Assembly (NCBI RefSeq): GCF_009834545.1
Contig: NZ_CP019427.1
Location: forward strand, 6,011,001 to 6,075,000
DNA: 64,000 bases
Direction of reading: 5' to 3'
DNA from: Pseudomonas sp. S04
GTDB lineage: Bacteria; Pseudomonadota; Gammaproteobacteria; Pseudomonadales; Pseudomonadaceae
Of this stretch, positions 1 to 9,385 are shown piece after piece; the stretch's first letter is position 1, and the number at the start of each line of letters is the position of its first letter. A program made the translations under genes and the position numbers. Under the pieces are notes generated by a model, which worked only from the letters and a program-made list of their open reading frames with translations, was not told the DNA's origin and did no database searches.

Positions 1-1349
1 AGATGATCGGAAAAATCGAGTTCGCTCAATCGCGTTTCCAGGAGTTGAGTCGACTGGGTCGAAGCGCTGCCGAGGTCACCAGCACCTATCAGACAAAATT
101 GCCCAGGTTCAGCCTTAACGAGCTCAAGGCGCTGCAGGTCTCGCTGGCCCGCGAGGTCTGCCTGAAAGAGGCAACCAGCGCTGCGTTGATCGAAGTTCAA
201 CACTCATTCGAACGCCTGCTCGACACCACCAACCTGGTGATCCAGACCTCGCAGGAATTGATGCGGGAAGGAACTGCCTGGGTTGCAGGCGACCGTATCG
301 AGGGCCTCAACGGGACGCTGGAGCAGTTTGCCGCCGTCGACCAGGGGTTCGAAGACTTCGCCCTCAACCACAAGGACGCGGTGCTGGAGCAACCGTTCAA
401 ACATCTACGGATGCGCATCAGCGAATTCCAGCAGACCACCGAGGCTCACCTGGCGCAGTTGCTGCGCGAGCAACTCCCGCTGGAGCCCCAGCCCGGCCCT
501 TCAAGACCGGCGCCAGTGTCGCGCAAACGGGTAATCAAGACCCGCTTTCGGGGCACGGTCGTTGGCGAGGTCCGCCCCTCGGCACCGGGACAACCGATAT
601 TGCTGGACGTAAAGGCGCCCATGACCGGCGACGTGATTGCCACCTTCCACGAAAAAGCCCCCGGGGTCTGGGTTGAGCGGTTACAACCCAGGCGGCCTCG
701 CCCGGCCGTACCACTAGCCGATCTCCAGGCGCAGATCACTCAAGGCCGGACGCTGCTTGATGGCGTGGAAAGCTTCATTCGACAAACCGAAGCGAGCGCG
801 AAAAAACCAGGACGTATCCCGGTGGAAATCGAAGAACTGTTCCAGCACAAAGCCGACCTGCTCGACGAAGCTGCGAGGAACCTGGAGCAGGCCTGGGTCA
901 GTGCCAACAGCACCGGCGAGCCTGCTCGCGAAATCGCCGAACTCAACCAGGCACGCGATCGACTGAACGCCGAGGGCTACCGGATACGGGTCGAGATGAT
1001 CAAACAACAACCGCCCACAGCCGCCCGTGTCGAATGGCTACTCGCCAAGAATGAAATCGACATAGTTTCGGGTGGTGATCGACGCCGGCTCAAAGGCCCG
1101 CGCCGGGATTACTTGCAGGAGTATGAAATTCGCCAGCGCCACGGTGGGCAAACGCTGTGGTACGCACACTTTCACTACTCCAGCCAGGACGCGCCGCTCA
1201 ATGCGTTTACCGCCGCCCACCTGAAACTGCGCGATCAGCGATTCCTGACCGCAGCATTGGACGTACACGCGGCCACCAGCGCCCAGATGATCGCCATCTA
1301 TCGCAGCGAAATCAGCCCGCAACTGGCGCACTCGCTGTTCTTTTCGTAA
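1..1349 (+). CDS. DUF6543-like toxin-family protein, C-terminal part (5' end outside window)
   Basis: The frame is open to the left edge, so the ATG at position 3 is probably internal and only the last 449 codons or so are visible. Residues about 244-448 (counted from that ATG) align throughout with the C-terminus of the next gene: both have an HFHY motif, DAPL, TAAHLK and end in SLFFS. The upstream part is helical and charged. A proline-rich linker lies near residue 160-180. The pair looks like a tandem duplication of the large Pseudomonas proteins annotated as dermonecrotic-toxin-like (DUF6543). The family assignment rests on the paralogue, because the diagnostic N-terminal part is outside the window. 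No enzymatic motif is visible. The gap to the next gene is 22 bp, suggesting co-transcription. Confidence 0.75.
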   Translation, partial: MIGKIEFAQSRFQELSRLGRSAAEVTSTYQTKLPRFSLNELKALQVSLAREVCLKEATSAALIEVQHSFERLLDTTNLVIQTSQELMREGTAWVAGDRIEGLNGTLEQFAAVDQGFEDFALNHKDAVLEQPFKHLRMRISEFQQTTEAHLAQLLREQLPLEPQPGPSRPAPVSRKRVIKTRFRGTVVGEVRPSAPGQPILLDVKAPMTGDVIATFHEKAPGVWVERLQPRRPRPAVPLADLQAQITQGRTLLDGVESFIRQTEASAKKPGRIPVEIEELFQHKADLLDEAARNLEQAWVSANSTGEPAREIAELNQARDRLNAEGYRIRVEMIKQQPPTAARVEWLLAKNEIDIVSGGDRRRLKGPRRDYLQEYEIRQRHGGQTLWYAHFHYSSQDAPLNAFTAAHLKLRDQRFLTAALDVHAATSAQMIAIYRSEISPQLAHSLFFS

Positions 1350-1371
1350 GCCGCGGACGTCAAAAAGGAAA

Positions 1372-4300
1372 ATGACGATGACTGAACATACTGAGAACAC
1401 CGATACCCACGCCCTGCTGGAAAAAAGCCAGGTCGTTCATCAGACCAGCCGGGGCCCCACTGTCGATGAGGTTGCCGCCCGACTGCTGCGCCGGGCGCTG
1501 GAAGAGCTGTATCCGGAACGCAATATCGACCCCGACCAAACGCTGATCGGCACGCCTCAATGGCAGTCCGTCGACGGTACGCTCGTGGCCATGCCTACCC
1601 GGTTCGAATCACTGACCCAGGCACTGGTCCGGCAATTTTTCAGCTCGGCCACTGCCAACTATCTCGAAGGCGAGCACTTCCTGACATTAAATCCGCCAAC
1701 CTCGCCCGTGGTGCACCTGGACCTCGGCATCGAAGCCATTGCCAGGTTGCTCAACGACTACGCCCCCTTGCTCTTCGTGGCCTTCGGCGAACACCAGCTG
1801 GCGTATTGGAACGAAGCCGGGCAACGGGCGCCGCACTGGCTGCAACTGTCCGATGCCTTGCGCAAGACCCTCGAGGTGCAACACCTCAAGGATTGGGATG
1901 ACGAGCAGTGCCTGGTGGCCCGGGCCATATCGCTCCATCCGGACAAAAAGAAGCGTCAAGCCCACGACTCCGCGCTTTCGACTATCCGGGTATGCCTGAT
2001 CGATATTGACTCGGTCGACGCCCAAGGCAATATCCGACATTTGATACTGGCCGGTGCCTGCGTGATCACTGGCCGTTATAAACAACGTGACCTGCTGATG
2101 ATGTACACCGTTGAAAATGGTTATGAAACGTTCGACTCCCTGGAACAGTTGGGGGCTTCGTTACCGGAACGCGTGGAGACGCAACCGACCGGGCGCAACC
2201 TGAAGTGGCAGCTGTTCGAGCCCGAGGGTAATTTTTTCGATCATATGGCCTGGGCGCTGATCACCACCCAGCTCGATGCCATCGCCGCAATCAGCCACGA
2301 AAGCCTCACGGCCGAAACGCAGCAGAAATTCGATTCAATCGCTCTGGCGGAACACGCCAGCGCCCAGGAAAAAACGGCACTCATTGGCCTCGATAACTCA
2401 ATACCCGATTGGCTGTTTGGTGCTTCGGCTGCCGATCTGGATCAGTACAGCCAATCCGTCAATGCGCTGGGAAAACTGTACAAACAGACTGACAAAAAAC
2501 TGGTGCGGATTCTGCCCCTCACGACCTACGCCCAGAACCGCCTGCGCGACGCAATCATTGCCGATAAGAAACCCGCCGCCGGGTTGCCGCTGGACAGCCT
2601 CGAGATCACCGTCACCAACAGTTTCGAATCCGGCGGACTGACACTGCCCAATCCGCTCGACGTGCACACCGAAACACTCGGCGAGTACGCCTTGCAAAAC
2701 AGCGCACCGTATCAGGCCACCCTGCGATTCAAACCGACACAGCCGCTCCCTGACTGGCTGAACGTTGCGTACCTGACGAAAATGGCGAGCAAGGTCGACG
2801 TCGGTGGGGCATACCCCAAACTGATCAAGGACAAGCTGATCGACGATCCGCTGCAGGCGCCCTTGCAGCAGCATTTTTACATCGACCAGATGCGTGCCCT
2901 GCTGCCGCTGATAGCGCTGGAGAGCAAGATCCGTCGCATCGGTGGTATCGATGAATTGGGTTGCCTTTACGTGCGCGAATGGCTCAAGCCAACCCCCGGT
3001 CGCCCGCAACCGGTGGTCACTCGCCCACTGACGTTCATCCAGTCCGGGCAAACCACAGGCGACACCGTTGCCAACATGTTCATCATCGCCCCGCGCGAGC
3101 CGGCAGCCGGGCCTTGCCTGCTCTACCGCCCATTGTTCGAACAGCCGTTGCTGCAGTTCCCTTCAGCGCAAAACCTGCTGTATGCCCTGCATCAACCGGG
3201 AGAGTTGAGGGATTCGGTGCTGGCGTGGCTGCCCGACTCGGATATCGCGTTCAAATACGCCCAGTACACATTCCCCGTCGGCTTGCCCAGTCCATGGCTG
3301 GCGGCGCAGTTGCTTTCCGAGCCCTGGACAACCGTGGACTGGACCGGGCCGGTCGAACTCGGGTCAGTGCAATTGAGCGGCGACATCTTCAAGGTCCTGT
3401 TCAAGACCCATGCCCTGGCCATGGCCGAACTCTCCGACCGCCAGTCGTTATCCAATGCACAACGACGTTGGGCCTTGCTGCGTGACAGCGGCTGGGCGGT
3501 GTTCAATGTTGCCGCGAATTTTCTCAGCGGTCCGGCGGGGGCTGCGGTCTGGGTCTGGCAAAGCATCAGTGAAATCGAACAGGTGCTGGACGCCCATCAG
3601 CGTGGTGATGCCTATGCGCAATGGAGCGCGGTTGCCGATATGCTGCTGAACCTGGGCATGATCCTGGCACATCACGCCGCCACACGTCGCAAGACCAACC
3701 CCCGAACGGCATCGGCACCGCAGGTTGACCACGACAGGTTACCCGAGACCAGCGTCACGCCGACGGTCAAACCGGCGGCCCCCACTGTGACCTTGGTTCC
3801 CACTCCCATGACCGGTGAACTTGCGTCCAGCCATTACTCCTCACTTGAAGCCAGCGGCTCAGTGCCCCACCGGTCGCCCTCGGCTCTGGCGGTTTTTCTG
3901 AGCGCCTTGAGCGTACCGCCCCCCGATCTCACCGCCCCAACCGTGGAAACCCTTCTGCGCGATACCGCGCGCCTGTATCGCCTGGATGCAAAGACCTATG
4001 CAAAGGTCGGCGAGCGCTGGTACCGCGTTATCGAAAATGACGACGAGCAGATCCAGATCGTTGATCCACAAACACCCTCGAAAACCGGACCTCTGTTGAG
4101 CCATACCCAACAAGGCCAGTGGTTCGTCGACACACGTTTGCGGTTGCGCGCAGGTGCTGGTGGTACCAGCCTGCGCAGCCAGCTCAAGGCACAACGCAAG
4201 GCCAAGGAACAACAGAAAAAACAACTGGGTGTCGAGCTGGAGAATTTCAAACGCCTGGAAGCGTCCAACAATGCCGCTTTAAAAAAGGCCCAGGCAGAGA

Positions 4301-5928
4301 TGATCGGCGCCACCGGGCAAGCGTACGAACAGGCGACAGCGCGCTACCTCACTCACCTGGAAAAACTGATTGGTGACTACGAACAGGCCTTGAAAAACCT
4401 GGAGCAATGGCGCATCAACGGCGGAAGTGAAGGCTATTTCCAAGATTTACAGCGCATGACAGTCGAGCTGCAAAAGAACCTCTCCCTTTGGCTCGTAATC
4501 AAGCGCAACGACTATGCAACACTCACCCACATGCTGGCCCAGGACACTGCCATCGACTCAGACGCCTCATTGCAGCTACACGTTGAGAGTGTCAGACAAG
4601 CGTTGGCATTGAGTCAGGAAATGATCGCCCGTCTGCAAACTGCCCAAACGGCGCTGGAAAAAATCGCAGCGGTTGGTAGCGCCGGCATGATCGCCTCTCA
4701 AAGCCTGCGAAAACTGCTGCCGGTGTTCACCGCGTGGGATTTGAAGTCCAACGAAGTCGGCATGTCGCATGAGTTGTGCATGCGCAACACTGCCACCCAG
4801 AACGCTGAACCCGCTCGTGAAGCGGTGGGCCTGGTGATTATCGAGGCCGCAACCGCCACCCACCGGCATACGGCCTTGATCAGAACGCCGGATAGCGGTG
4901 CGACCAGCGCGCAGCGCATCGACACCCTGAGCAGGCTGATCGATATTTACGTCGATGCCGATCAGCGTCTTAAAGACTTCCCCGAAGAATACCCTGACAA
5001 AGTCGAGCCGACTGGGCTTGAACGGGTCAGCACATTGATCGGCGAGTTCAGGCAACTGGCGCAGGAACAACTCAATGCGCTATTGCCCGAGAGCGGGACG
5101 AGCGTCGTACCGGTCGCACCGGCACCCGCAGTTGCAGGCCCGTCCCGGCCTGCTGGCAAAGTCACCAAGAGCCGACCACGGGATCCCGTGCCCGCCAGAC
5201 CCTCGCCATCCGGCGAGCCACTGCTCGAGGAAATGGTTCCCACCAGCAAAAGTCCTGCACCGATGTCGGAACTGGACGATATCGACATCATTGCCAATGC
5301 CCTGACCTTGAGTGAAGAAGTGCAGGGTTTTATTGATCGAACCCGCAAGAATGCCTTCAGACCTAACCGTATTCCCGCAGACATGCAGGATCTGTTCGAT
5401 CACCAGGCCCGGCGCCTGGAACAAGCCGCGATCAATGTCGACCTTGCCCTGGCGCGCATCAACAAGGCAGGAGGAACCCGACTCCCTGTGGCTAACCTGA
5501 GCTCAGAGCTCAATGAGTCCGCCGCTCGTTTACGCACACAAGGCATCAGTATCCGCGCCAGCCTGCTCAAGGAGCGCCCGCCCCGGCAGGCCTATTTGCA
5601 GTGGCTGCTGGACAACAACCAGGTAAGGGTCGTGCGTAACCAACAAGGCCGAATCAGGACCAAAAAACGCCAGGACTACTTTCAGGAGTACCAGGTGCTC
5701 GACATGACTGACAACGACCAGCCGTTATGGCTTGTGCATTTTCACTACAACTCGCCTGACGCTCCTTTGGAGCAGTACACCGCGGCGCACCTGAAGATCG
5801 CCGACGAGAAGTTGAAGCAGTTCACTGCCGAACGTCGCAAAGCACTGACGTCCCTGGCGCCGATCGACTACGTGCTGCGGCGCATCAGTGATCCGTCGCT
5901 GTTCTTCAGTCTGCCAGACCAACCCTGA
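1372..5928 (+). CDS. Large DUF6543 / dermonecrotic-toxin-like protein (1518 aa)
   Basis: The protein has 1518 residues, no signal peptide and no transmembrane segment that I can see. The N-terminal 620 or so residues resemble the DUF6543 domain of Pseudomonas proteins annotated as dermonecrotic toxin-like. Residues about 850-930 hold a small module with a GERWYRV motif. A basic coiled coil rich in K, E and Q follows at about 933-1000, then helical segments, a proline-rich linker near 1245-1300 and a C-terminal domain (about 1306-1518) shared with the gene upstream. A ribosome site aaaaagga lies just ahead of two possible ATGs (1372 and 1378). Members of this family are thought to be effectors or toxins, but no catalytic residues are identified here and no immunity or secretion gene is adjacent. 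Function is inferred from family only. Confidence 0.7.
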   Translation: MTMTEHTENTDTHALLEKSQVVHQTSRGPTVDEVAARLLRRALEELYPERNIDPDQTLIGTPQWQSVDGTLVAMPTRFESLTQALVRQFFSSATANYLEGEHFLTLNPPTSPVVHLDLGIEAIARLLNDYAPLLFVAFGEHQLAYWNEAGQRAPHWLQLSDALRKTLEVQHLKDWDDEQCLVARAISLHPDKKKRQAHDSALSTIRVCLIDIDSVDAQGNIRHLILAGACVITGRYKQRDLLMMYTVENGYETFDSLEQLGASLPERVETQPTGRNLKWQLFEPEGNFFDHMAWALITTQLDAIAAISHESLTAETQQKFDSIALAEHASAQEKTALIGLDNSIPDWLFGASAADLDQYSQSVNALGKLYKQTDKKLVRILPLTTYAQNRLRDAIIADKKPAAGLPLDSLEITVTNSFESGGLTLPNPLDVHTETLGEYALQNSAPYQATLRFKPTQPLPDWLNVAYLTKMASKVDVGGAYPKLIKDKLIDDPLQAPLQQHFYIDQMRALLPLIALESKIRRIGGIDELGCLYVREWLKPTPGRPQPVVTRPLTFIQSGQTTGDTVANMFIIAPREPAAGPCLLYRPLFEQPLLQFPSAQNLLYALHQPGELRDSVLAWLPDSDIAFKYAQYTFPVGLPSPWLAAQLLSEPWTTVDWTGPVELGSVQLSGDIFKVLFKTHALAMAELSDRQSLSNAQRRWALLRDSGWAVFNVAANFLSGPAGAAVWVWQSISEIEQVLDAHQRGDAYAQWSAVADMLLNLGMILAHHAATRRKTNPRTASAPQVDHDRLPETSVTPTVKPAAPTVTLVPTPMTGELASSHYSSLEASGSVPHRSPSALAVFLSALSVPPPDLTAPTVETLLRDTARLYRLDAKTYAKVGERWYRVIENDDEQIQIVDPQTPSKTGPLLSHTQQGQWFVDTRLRLRAGAGGTSLRSQLKAQRKAKEQQKKQLGVELENFKRLEASNNAALKKAQAEMIGATGQAYEQATARYLTHLEKLIGDYEQALKNLEQWRINGGSEGYFQDLQRMTVELQKNLSLWLVIKRNDYATLTHMLAQDTAIDSDASLQLHVESVRQALALSQEMIARLQTAQTALEKIAAVGSAGMIASQSLRKLLPVFTAWDLKSNEVGMSHELCMRNTATQNAEPAREAVGLVIIEAATATHRHTALIRTPDSGATSAQRIDTLSRLIDIYVDADQRLKDFPEEYPDKVEPTGLERVSTLIGEFRQLAQEQLNALLPESGTSVVPVAPAPAVAGPSRPAGKVTKSRPRDPVPARPSPSGEPLLEEMVPTSKSPAPMSELDDIDIIANALTLSEEVQGFIDRTRKNAFRPNRIPADMQDLFDHQARRLEQAAINVDLALARINKAGGTRLPVANLSSELNESAARLRTQGISIRASLLKERPPRQAYLQWLLDNNQVRVVRNQQGRIRTKKRQDYFQEYQVLDMTDNDQPLWLVHFHYNSPDAPLEQYTAAHLKIADEKLKQFTAERRKALTSLAPIDYVLRRISDPSLFFSLPDQP

Positions 5929-5941
5929 TGCACGACCGCGG

Positions 5942-5962
5942 GCGGGCGGGTAATCCGCCCGC
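5942..5962. terminator. GC-rich hairpin between convergent genes
   Basis: An 8-bp perfect stem (gcgggcgg / ccgcccgc) with a 5-nt loop sits between the stop of the DUF6543 gene and the stop of the convergent MocR gene. There is no clear U-tract, so it is a plausible but weak bidirectional terminator. Confidence 0.45.
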
Positions 5963-5963
5963 T

Positions 5964-7517
5964 TCAGCGAACCCGCCAAACTGGCCGCAATCGTTCCAGC
6001 GCCGCCTTGATCGAGGTCTCCGGTACTGCCGCAAATCCCAGCACCAACCCCGCACGTTGATCTATCGGGGTGGCGCAGGTCGGTAGCCAATAACTGCTCA
6101 AGCCGTTGATCTCGACGTCGACACTGCTCGCCAACTCGATCAGTTCACGCTCACGCGCCACGCTCTCGACAGGCACGGTCATGTGCAGTCCGGCGGCAAT
6201 CGCAGGCAACTCGCCAACACCCGGGATATCCGCCGGCCAACCGCTAAGCAGAGTATTGCGCCGGCTCAGCGCCGCACGGCGCATGCGCCGGATATGCCGC
6301 TGGAAATGCCCGGCCGCCATGAACTCGGCCATCACTGCCTGGGTACTGACCTCAGAATGGCGAACGTCCACGGCACGCCGCCGGGAAAAGGCTTCAACCA
6401 GCCCCAATGGCAATACCAGGTATCCCAGGCGCAGTGCCGGGAATGCCACTTTGCCGAAAGTCCCGACGTACAACACCCGGCCACCGCGATCGAGTGCTGC
6501 CAATGGCGCCAGCGGTGCTCCGCTGTAACGGTACTCGCCATCGTAATCATCCTCGACAATCCAGCCTTGCGTACGCTCGGCCCAGGCCAGCAGTTCCAGA
6601 CGCCGCGCCAGGCTCATCACCACACCGGTGGGGTACTGGTGTGATGGGGTGACGTAGGCCAGACGGCAATCGGTAACCCTGGCCAGCTCGGCGCAGTCGA
6701 TGCCCTCGCTATCCACCGCCACCCCATGCAAACGCGCACCCGCCACCGCGAACGCATGACCCGCGGCGCGGTAACCCGGATTCTCGACCGCTACCCCATC
6801 GCCCGGCTCCACCAGCAACTGTGCACAAAGGCTAATCCCCTGTTGCGCGCCACTGGTGATCACAATTTGCTCAGCGCTGCACTGCATACCTCGCGAACTG
6901 CGCAGATAGGCGGCGATCAAGCCGCGCAAGCGCGCGTCACCCTCGGGGGCGCCGTAACACAGTTGCTGCAAGTCCGGCTTGCGCCAGAAAGCCGCATTCA
7001 GCTTGGCCCATACCTCGAACGGGAACAGGTCGAACGCTGGCACGCCGACCCGAAAAGCCCTCGGCGGGCCACTCGGTGGCGAGGGCAAATGATGCTTTTG
7101 CATCCGTTCCAAGGCAGCATTGTGGATAACTTTACTGGATAAAACTCCAGGTATTTCTGCCTGTTTTGTGGATAAACCTGTGGGTAAGCCTGTTGATAAC
7201 CCTGTGGATGGATTTGTGGATAGTTTTTTTGCCGGCAACCCGTTTTGCGGCAATTGTGCGACGTAAGTGCCATCGCCGACCCGACCCTCGATGAAACCTT
7301 CGGCGTACAACTGGTCGTAGGCGCGCACCACGCTGTTGCGCGAAATCGCCAACGCTGCCGCCAGGTCGCGACTCGCCGGCAAACGTGTCCCGCTGGCCAG
7401 GCGACCGTCGAGTACGCGCATGCGCAAGGCCTGGTAGAGCTGGCGGCTCAAGCCCTGGCGTCGATCCAACTCGATGCCTGCGGGGTTGAACGACAAGGAA
7501 GGCGACACGTTCGTCAT
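5964..7517 (-). CDS. MocR/PdxR-type regulator (GntR HTH fused to aminotransferase-like domain)
   Basis: The 517-residue protein has a GntR winged helix (about 17-88), a long linker (90-150) and a fold-type I aminotransferase-like domain (about 155-515). The PLP-binding signature is visible: EDDYDGEY near 322-329 and the candidate Schiff-base lysine K356 in GTFGKV. MocR proteins use the PLP domain as an effector sensor and usually control a divergent gene. Here the divergent gene is a PaiB-like flavoprotein 91 bp away. Direct repeats in that gap are likely operators. The linker contains the tetrapeptide repeat GLST/GLPT, encoded by a 12-bp tandem DNA repeat described separately. The start at 7517 has a poor ribosome site but gives the usual N-terminal length. 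Confidence 0.88.
   Translation of the reverse strand: MTNVSPSLSFNPAGIELDRRQGLSRQLYQALRMRVLDGRLASGTRLPASRDLAAALAISRNSVVRAYDQLYAEGFIEGRVGDGTYVAQLPQNGLPAKKLSTNPSTGLSTGLPTGLSTKQAEIPGVLSSKVIHNAALERMQKHHLPSPPSGPPRAFRVGVPAFDLFPFEVWAKLNAAFWRKPDLQQLCYGAPEGDARLRGLIAAYLRSSRGMQCSAEQIVITSGAQQGISLCAQLLVEPGDGVAVENPGYRAAGHAFAVAGARLHGVAVDSEGIDCAELARVTDCRLAYVTPSHQYPTGVVMSLARRLELLAWAERTQGWIVEDDYDGEYRYSGAPLAPLAALDRGGRVLYVGTFGKVAFPALRLGYLVLPLGLVEAFSRRRAVDVRHSEVSTQAVMAEFMAAGHFQRHIRRMRRAALSRRNTLLSGWPADIPGVGELPAIAAGLHMTVPVESVARERELIELASSVDVEINGLSSYWLPTCATPIDQRAGLVLGFAAVPETSIKAALERLRPVWRVR
7121..7223. repeat. 12-bp tandem repeat in the MocR linker, each unit a DnaA-box-like 9-mer
   Basis: The 9-mers tgtggataa (7167), tgtgggtaa (7179), tgttgataa (7191), tgtggatgg (7203) and tgtggatag (7215) start exactly 12 bp apart, and another perfect tgtggataa lies at 7121. 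The reverse complement of tgtggataa is the strong E. coli DnaA box TTATCCACA. On the minus strand the unit encodes the GLST tetrapeptide of the MocR linker, so coding repetition may explain it. Confidence 0.8.
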
Positions 7518-7520
7518 GGG

Positions 7521-7556
7521 TAATGGACCTATGAAATTAGCCGTTAATGGCTCTTA
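7521..7556. promoter_or_regulatory. Candidate MocR operator: direct repeat TAATGG-n2-CTnA/TTA
   Basis: TAATGGACCTA (7521) and TAATGGCTCTTA (7545) are direct repeats 24 bp apart in the 91-bp gap between the MocR gene and the paiB-like gene. MocR proteins commonly bind direct repeats of this kind. The related ACCAAT at 7563 could be an inverted third half-site. Confidence 0.45.
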
Positions 7557-7608
7557 CAACAGACCAATAGCCTGCCTAGGATGCTGGCATTCGCCAAGGA
7601 ATTTTTCC

Positions 7609-8238
7609 ATGTACACGCCCAGTGCCTTTACCGTCGAAGATTTGCCCGAACTGCAGCAACAAATGCTCGGCAGCCGCCTCGCACTGCTGGTCACCCATGG
7701 CGAGCAGGGCCTGCAAGCCAGCCATTTACCGTTGCTGCTGCAGGTCGACGAAGGTCCCCATGGCACCCTCTACGGCCACTTTGCCCGGGCCAATCGGCAG
7801 TGGCAGGAGCTCCAGGGCGGCGCCGAAGCGTTGGTGATCTTTGCTGGCGCCGACGCTTACGTGAGCCCCGGGTTTTATCCCAGCAAAGCCGAGCACGGCA
7901 AGGTCGTGCCGACCTGGAACTACATCGCCGTGCACGCCTACGGCACGGCCGAGGTGTTCACCGATACCGAGCGCCTGCGCCACCTGGTGGGCGCCCTGAC
8001 CGAGCGCCATGAAAGCGCCCGCGCCCAGCCGTGGAAACTCGCCGACGCGCCCACCGATTACATCGACGGTATGCTCAAGGCTATCGTCGGCTTCGCCCTG
8101 CCCATCCAGCGCCTGGAAGGCAAGCGCAAGCTCAGCCAGAACCGCAGCACCACAGATATCGCCGGCGTACGTGAAGGGCTGGCTGCCAGCCCCGACCCGC
8201 ATGACCAGGCACTCGCCCACTTGATGCCAAAGGAATGA
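7609..8238 (+). CDS. paiB: PaiB-family FMN-binding protein
   Basis: This 209-residue protein has the PaiB layout: an N-terminal MYTPSAF segment, a split-barrel flavin-binding fold and a C-terminal KLSQNRS motif near residue 179. PaiB was named as a negative regulator in Bacillus, but the fold is that of pyridoxamine-phosphate-oxidase-like flavoproteins and the biochemical role is uncertain. The frame is open further upstream to 7474. I chose the ATG at 7609 because it has an AAGGA site 8 bp ahead and matches the family N-terminus. The stop is 2 bp before the next start, so it is co-translated with the GNAT gene. Control by the divergent MocR regulator is inferred from the arrangement. Confidence 0.85.
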   Translation: MYTPSAFTVEDLPELQQQMLGSRLALLVTHGEQGLQASHLPLLLQVDEGPHGTLYGHFARANRQWQELQGGAEALVIFAGADAYVSPGFYPSKAEHGKVVPTWNYIAVHAYGTAEVFTDTERLRHLVGALTERHESARAQPWKLADAPTDYIDGMLKAIVGFALPIQRLEGKRKLSQNRSTTDIAGVREGLAASPDPHDQALAHLMPKE

Positions 8239-8240
8239 AC

Positions 8241-8687
8241 ATGAGTCAGATCGAGATTCGCCGCGTCAGCGCCGACGACCACGCCGCCTGGCTGCCGTTG
8301 TGGCAGGCCTACCTGGGCTTCTACAACACCGAGCTGCCGGACACCGTCAGCCACAGCACCTGGCAGCGCATGCTCGACCCGAGCGAGCCGACCCATGCAG
8401 CGCTGGCCTGGGCTGACGGCAAGGCGATAGGCATGGTGAACTTCATCTACCACCGCTCGAACTGGAGCATCGAAAGCTCCTGCTACCTGCAAGACCTGTT
8501 TGTGGCAGCGCAAACCCGCGGCACTGGAGTCGGCCGTCAACTGATCGAATTCGTCTACAGTACCGCCAAGGCCGAGGGCTGCTGCAAGGTGCACTGGCTG
8601 ACCCACGAAACCAATGCCACCGCGATCCAACTCTACGAGCGCATCGCCGAACGCCCTGGCTTCATCCAGTTTCGTAAAGCCCTTTAA
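8241..8687 (+). CDS. GNAT-family N-acetyltransferase (148 aa)
   Basis: The protein shows the GNAT fold with the acetyl-CoA pyrophosphate loop QTRGTGVG near residue 92-99, preceded by the beta-4 strand LQDLFV, and a C-terminal ATAIQLYERI segment. The substrate is not evident. An ATG also occurs at 8235, but the AAGGA at 8229-8233 leaves correct spacing only for 8241. The gene is second in a run paiB-GNAT-GNAT, all rightward with short gaps, so the three are probably one transcript under the MocR protein. Confidence 0.85.
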   Translation: MSQIEIRRVSADDHAAWLPLWQAYLGFYNTELPDTVSHSTWQRMLDPSEPTHAALAWADGKAIGMVNFIYHRSNWSIESSCYLQDLFVAAQTRGTGVGRQLIEFVYSTAKAEGCCKVHWLTHETNATAIQLYERIAERPGFIQFRKAL

Positions 8688-8704
8688 GGTTCAAGGAGAA
8701 CAAC

Positions 8705-9376
8705 ATGTCGACTTCACTTGCAGACTGGCAAGGCGCCCCGCCGCCCTCTGCGCAACGGCTCGAAGGGCGCTTCATCTGCCTGGAGAAACTTGACCCGGCG
8801 CGCCATGGCGAGGGTCTGTTCAAGGCCCTGCAAGGCCCCGGCGCCGACCCGAAACTCTGGGACTACCTGCCTTACGGCCCGTTCCCGGAGCGCAGCGTCT
8901 TCGATGCCTGGCTGAACAACCACGCCGCCCACAGCGACCCGTATTTTTTCACCGTCATCGATCGCGCCAGCGGCGACGTACAGGGAATGCTCAGCCTGAT
9001 GTCGATCGTCCCGGCCCAGGGCCGCATCGAAATCGGCCACGTCACCTTTGGCGCACCGATGCAGCGCTCACCGAAAAGCACCGAGGCCGTGTACCTGCTG
9101 GCCAAGGAGGCATTTGCCCTGGGCTACCGCCGCCTGGAGTGGAAGTGCAACAACGCCAACGCCCGCTCCAAGTACGCCGCCGAGCGCCTGGGCTTCAGCT
9201 TTGAAGGGGTGTTTCGCCAGCACATGGTGGTCAAGGACCAGAACCGCGACACCGCGTGGTATTCGATCCTGGACTCGGAATGGCCGACGATTGGCGCGGG
9301 GTTCCAGAAGTGGTTGGCAGATGACAACCAGACGGACTCGGGGCAGGTGAAGACCCTGGTGGAGTGCCGCGCCTAA
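8705..9376 (+). CDS. RimJ/RimL-type GNAT acetyltransferase (223 aa)
   Basis: Length and layout fit the RimJ/RimL-like (Acetyltransf_3) branch of GNAT enzymes, which often acetylate N-termini, amino acids or small amines. The segment GYRRLEWKCNNANARS near 140-155 followed by AAERLGFSFEG is the typical C-terminal core (an asparagine-rich turn, then the conserved RLGF.FEG). It starts 17 bp after the previous gene with AAGGAG at 8694. It is not related closely to the preceding GNAT, so it is not a simple duplication. Substrate unknown. Confidence 0.85.
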   Translation: MSTSLADWQGAPPPSAQRLEGRFICLEKLDPARHGEGLFKALQGPGADPKLWDYLPYGPFPERSVFDAWLNNHAAHSDPYFFTVIDRASGDVQGMLSLMSIVPAQGRIEIGHVTFGAPMQRSPKSTEAVYLLAKEAFALGYRRLEWKCNNANARSKYAAERLGFSFEGVFRQHMVVKDQNRDTAWYSILDSEWPTIGAGFQKWLADDNQTDSGQVKTLVECRA

Positions 9377-9385
9377 GTGCTTTGA

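Noticed and set aside
7121..7223. DnaA-box-like cluster as the replication origin
   Set aside because: It is inside a coding gene, lacks an AT-rich unwinding element, and no dnaA, dnaN or gidA gene is present.
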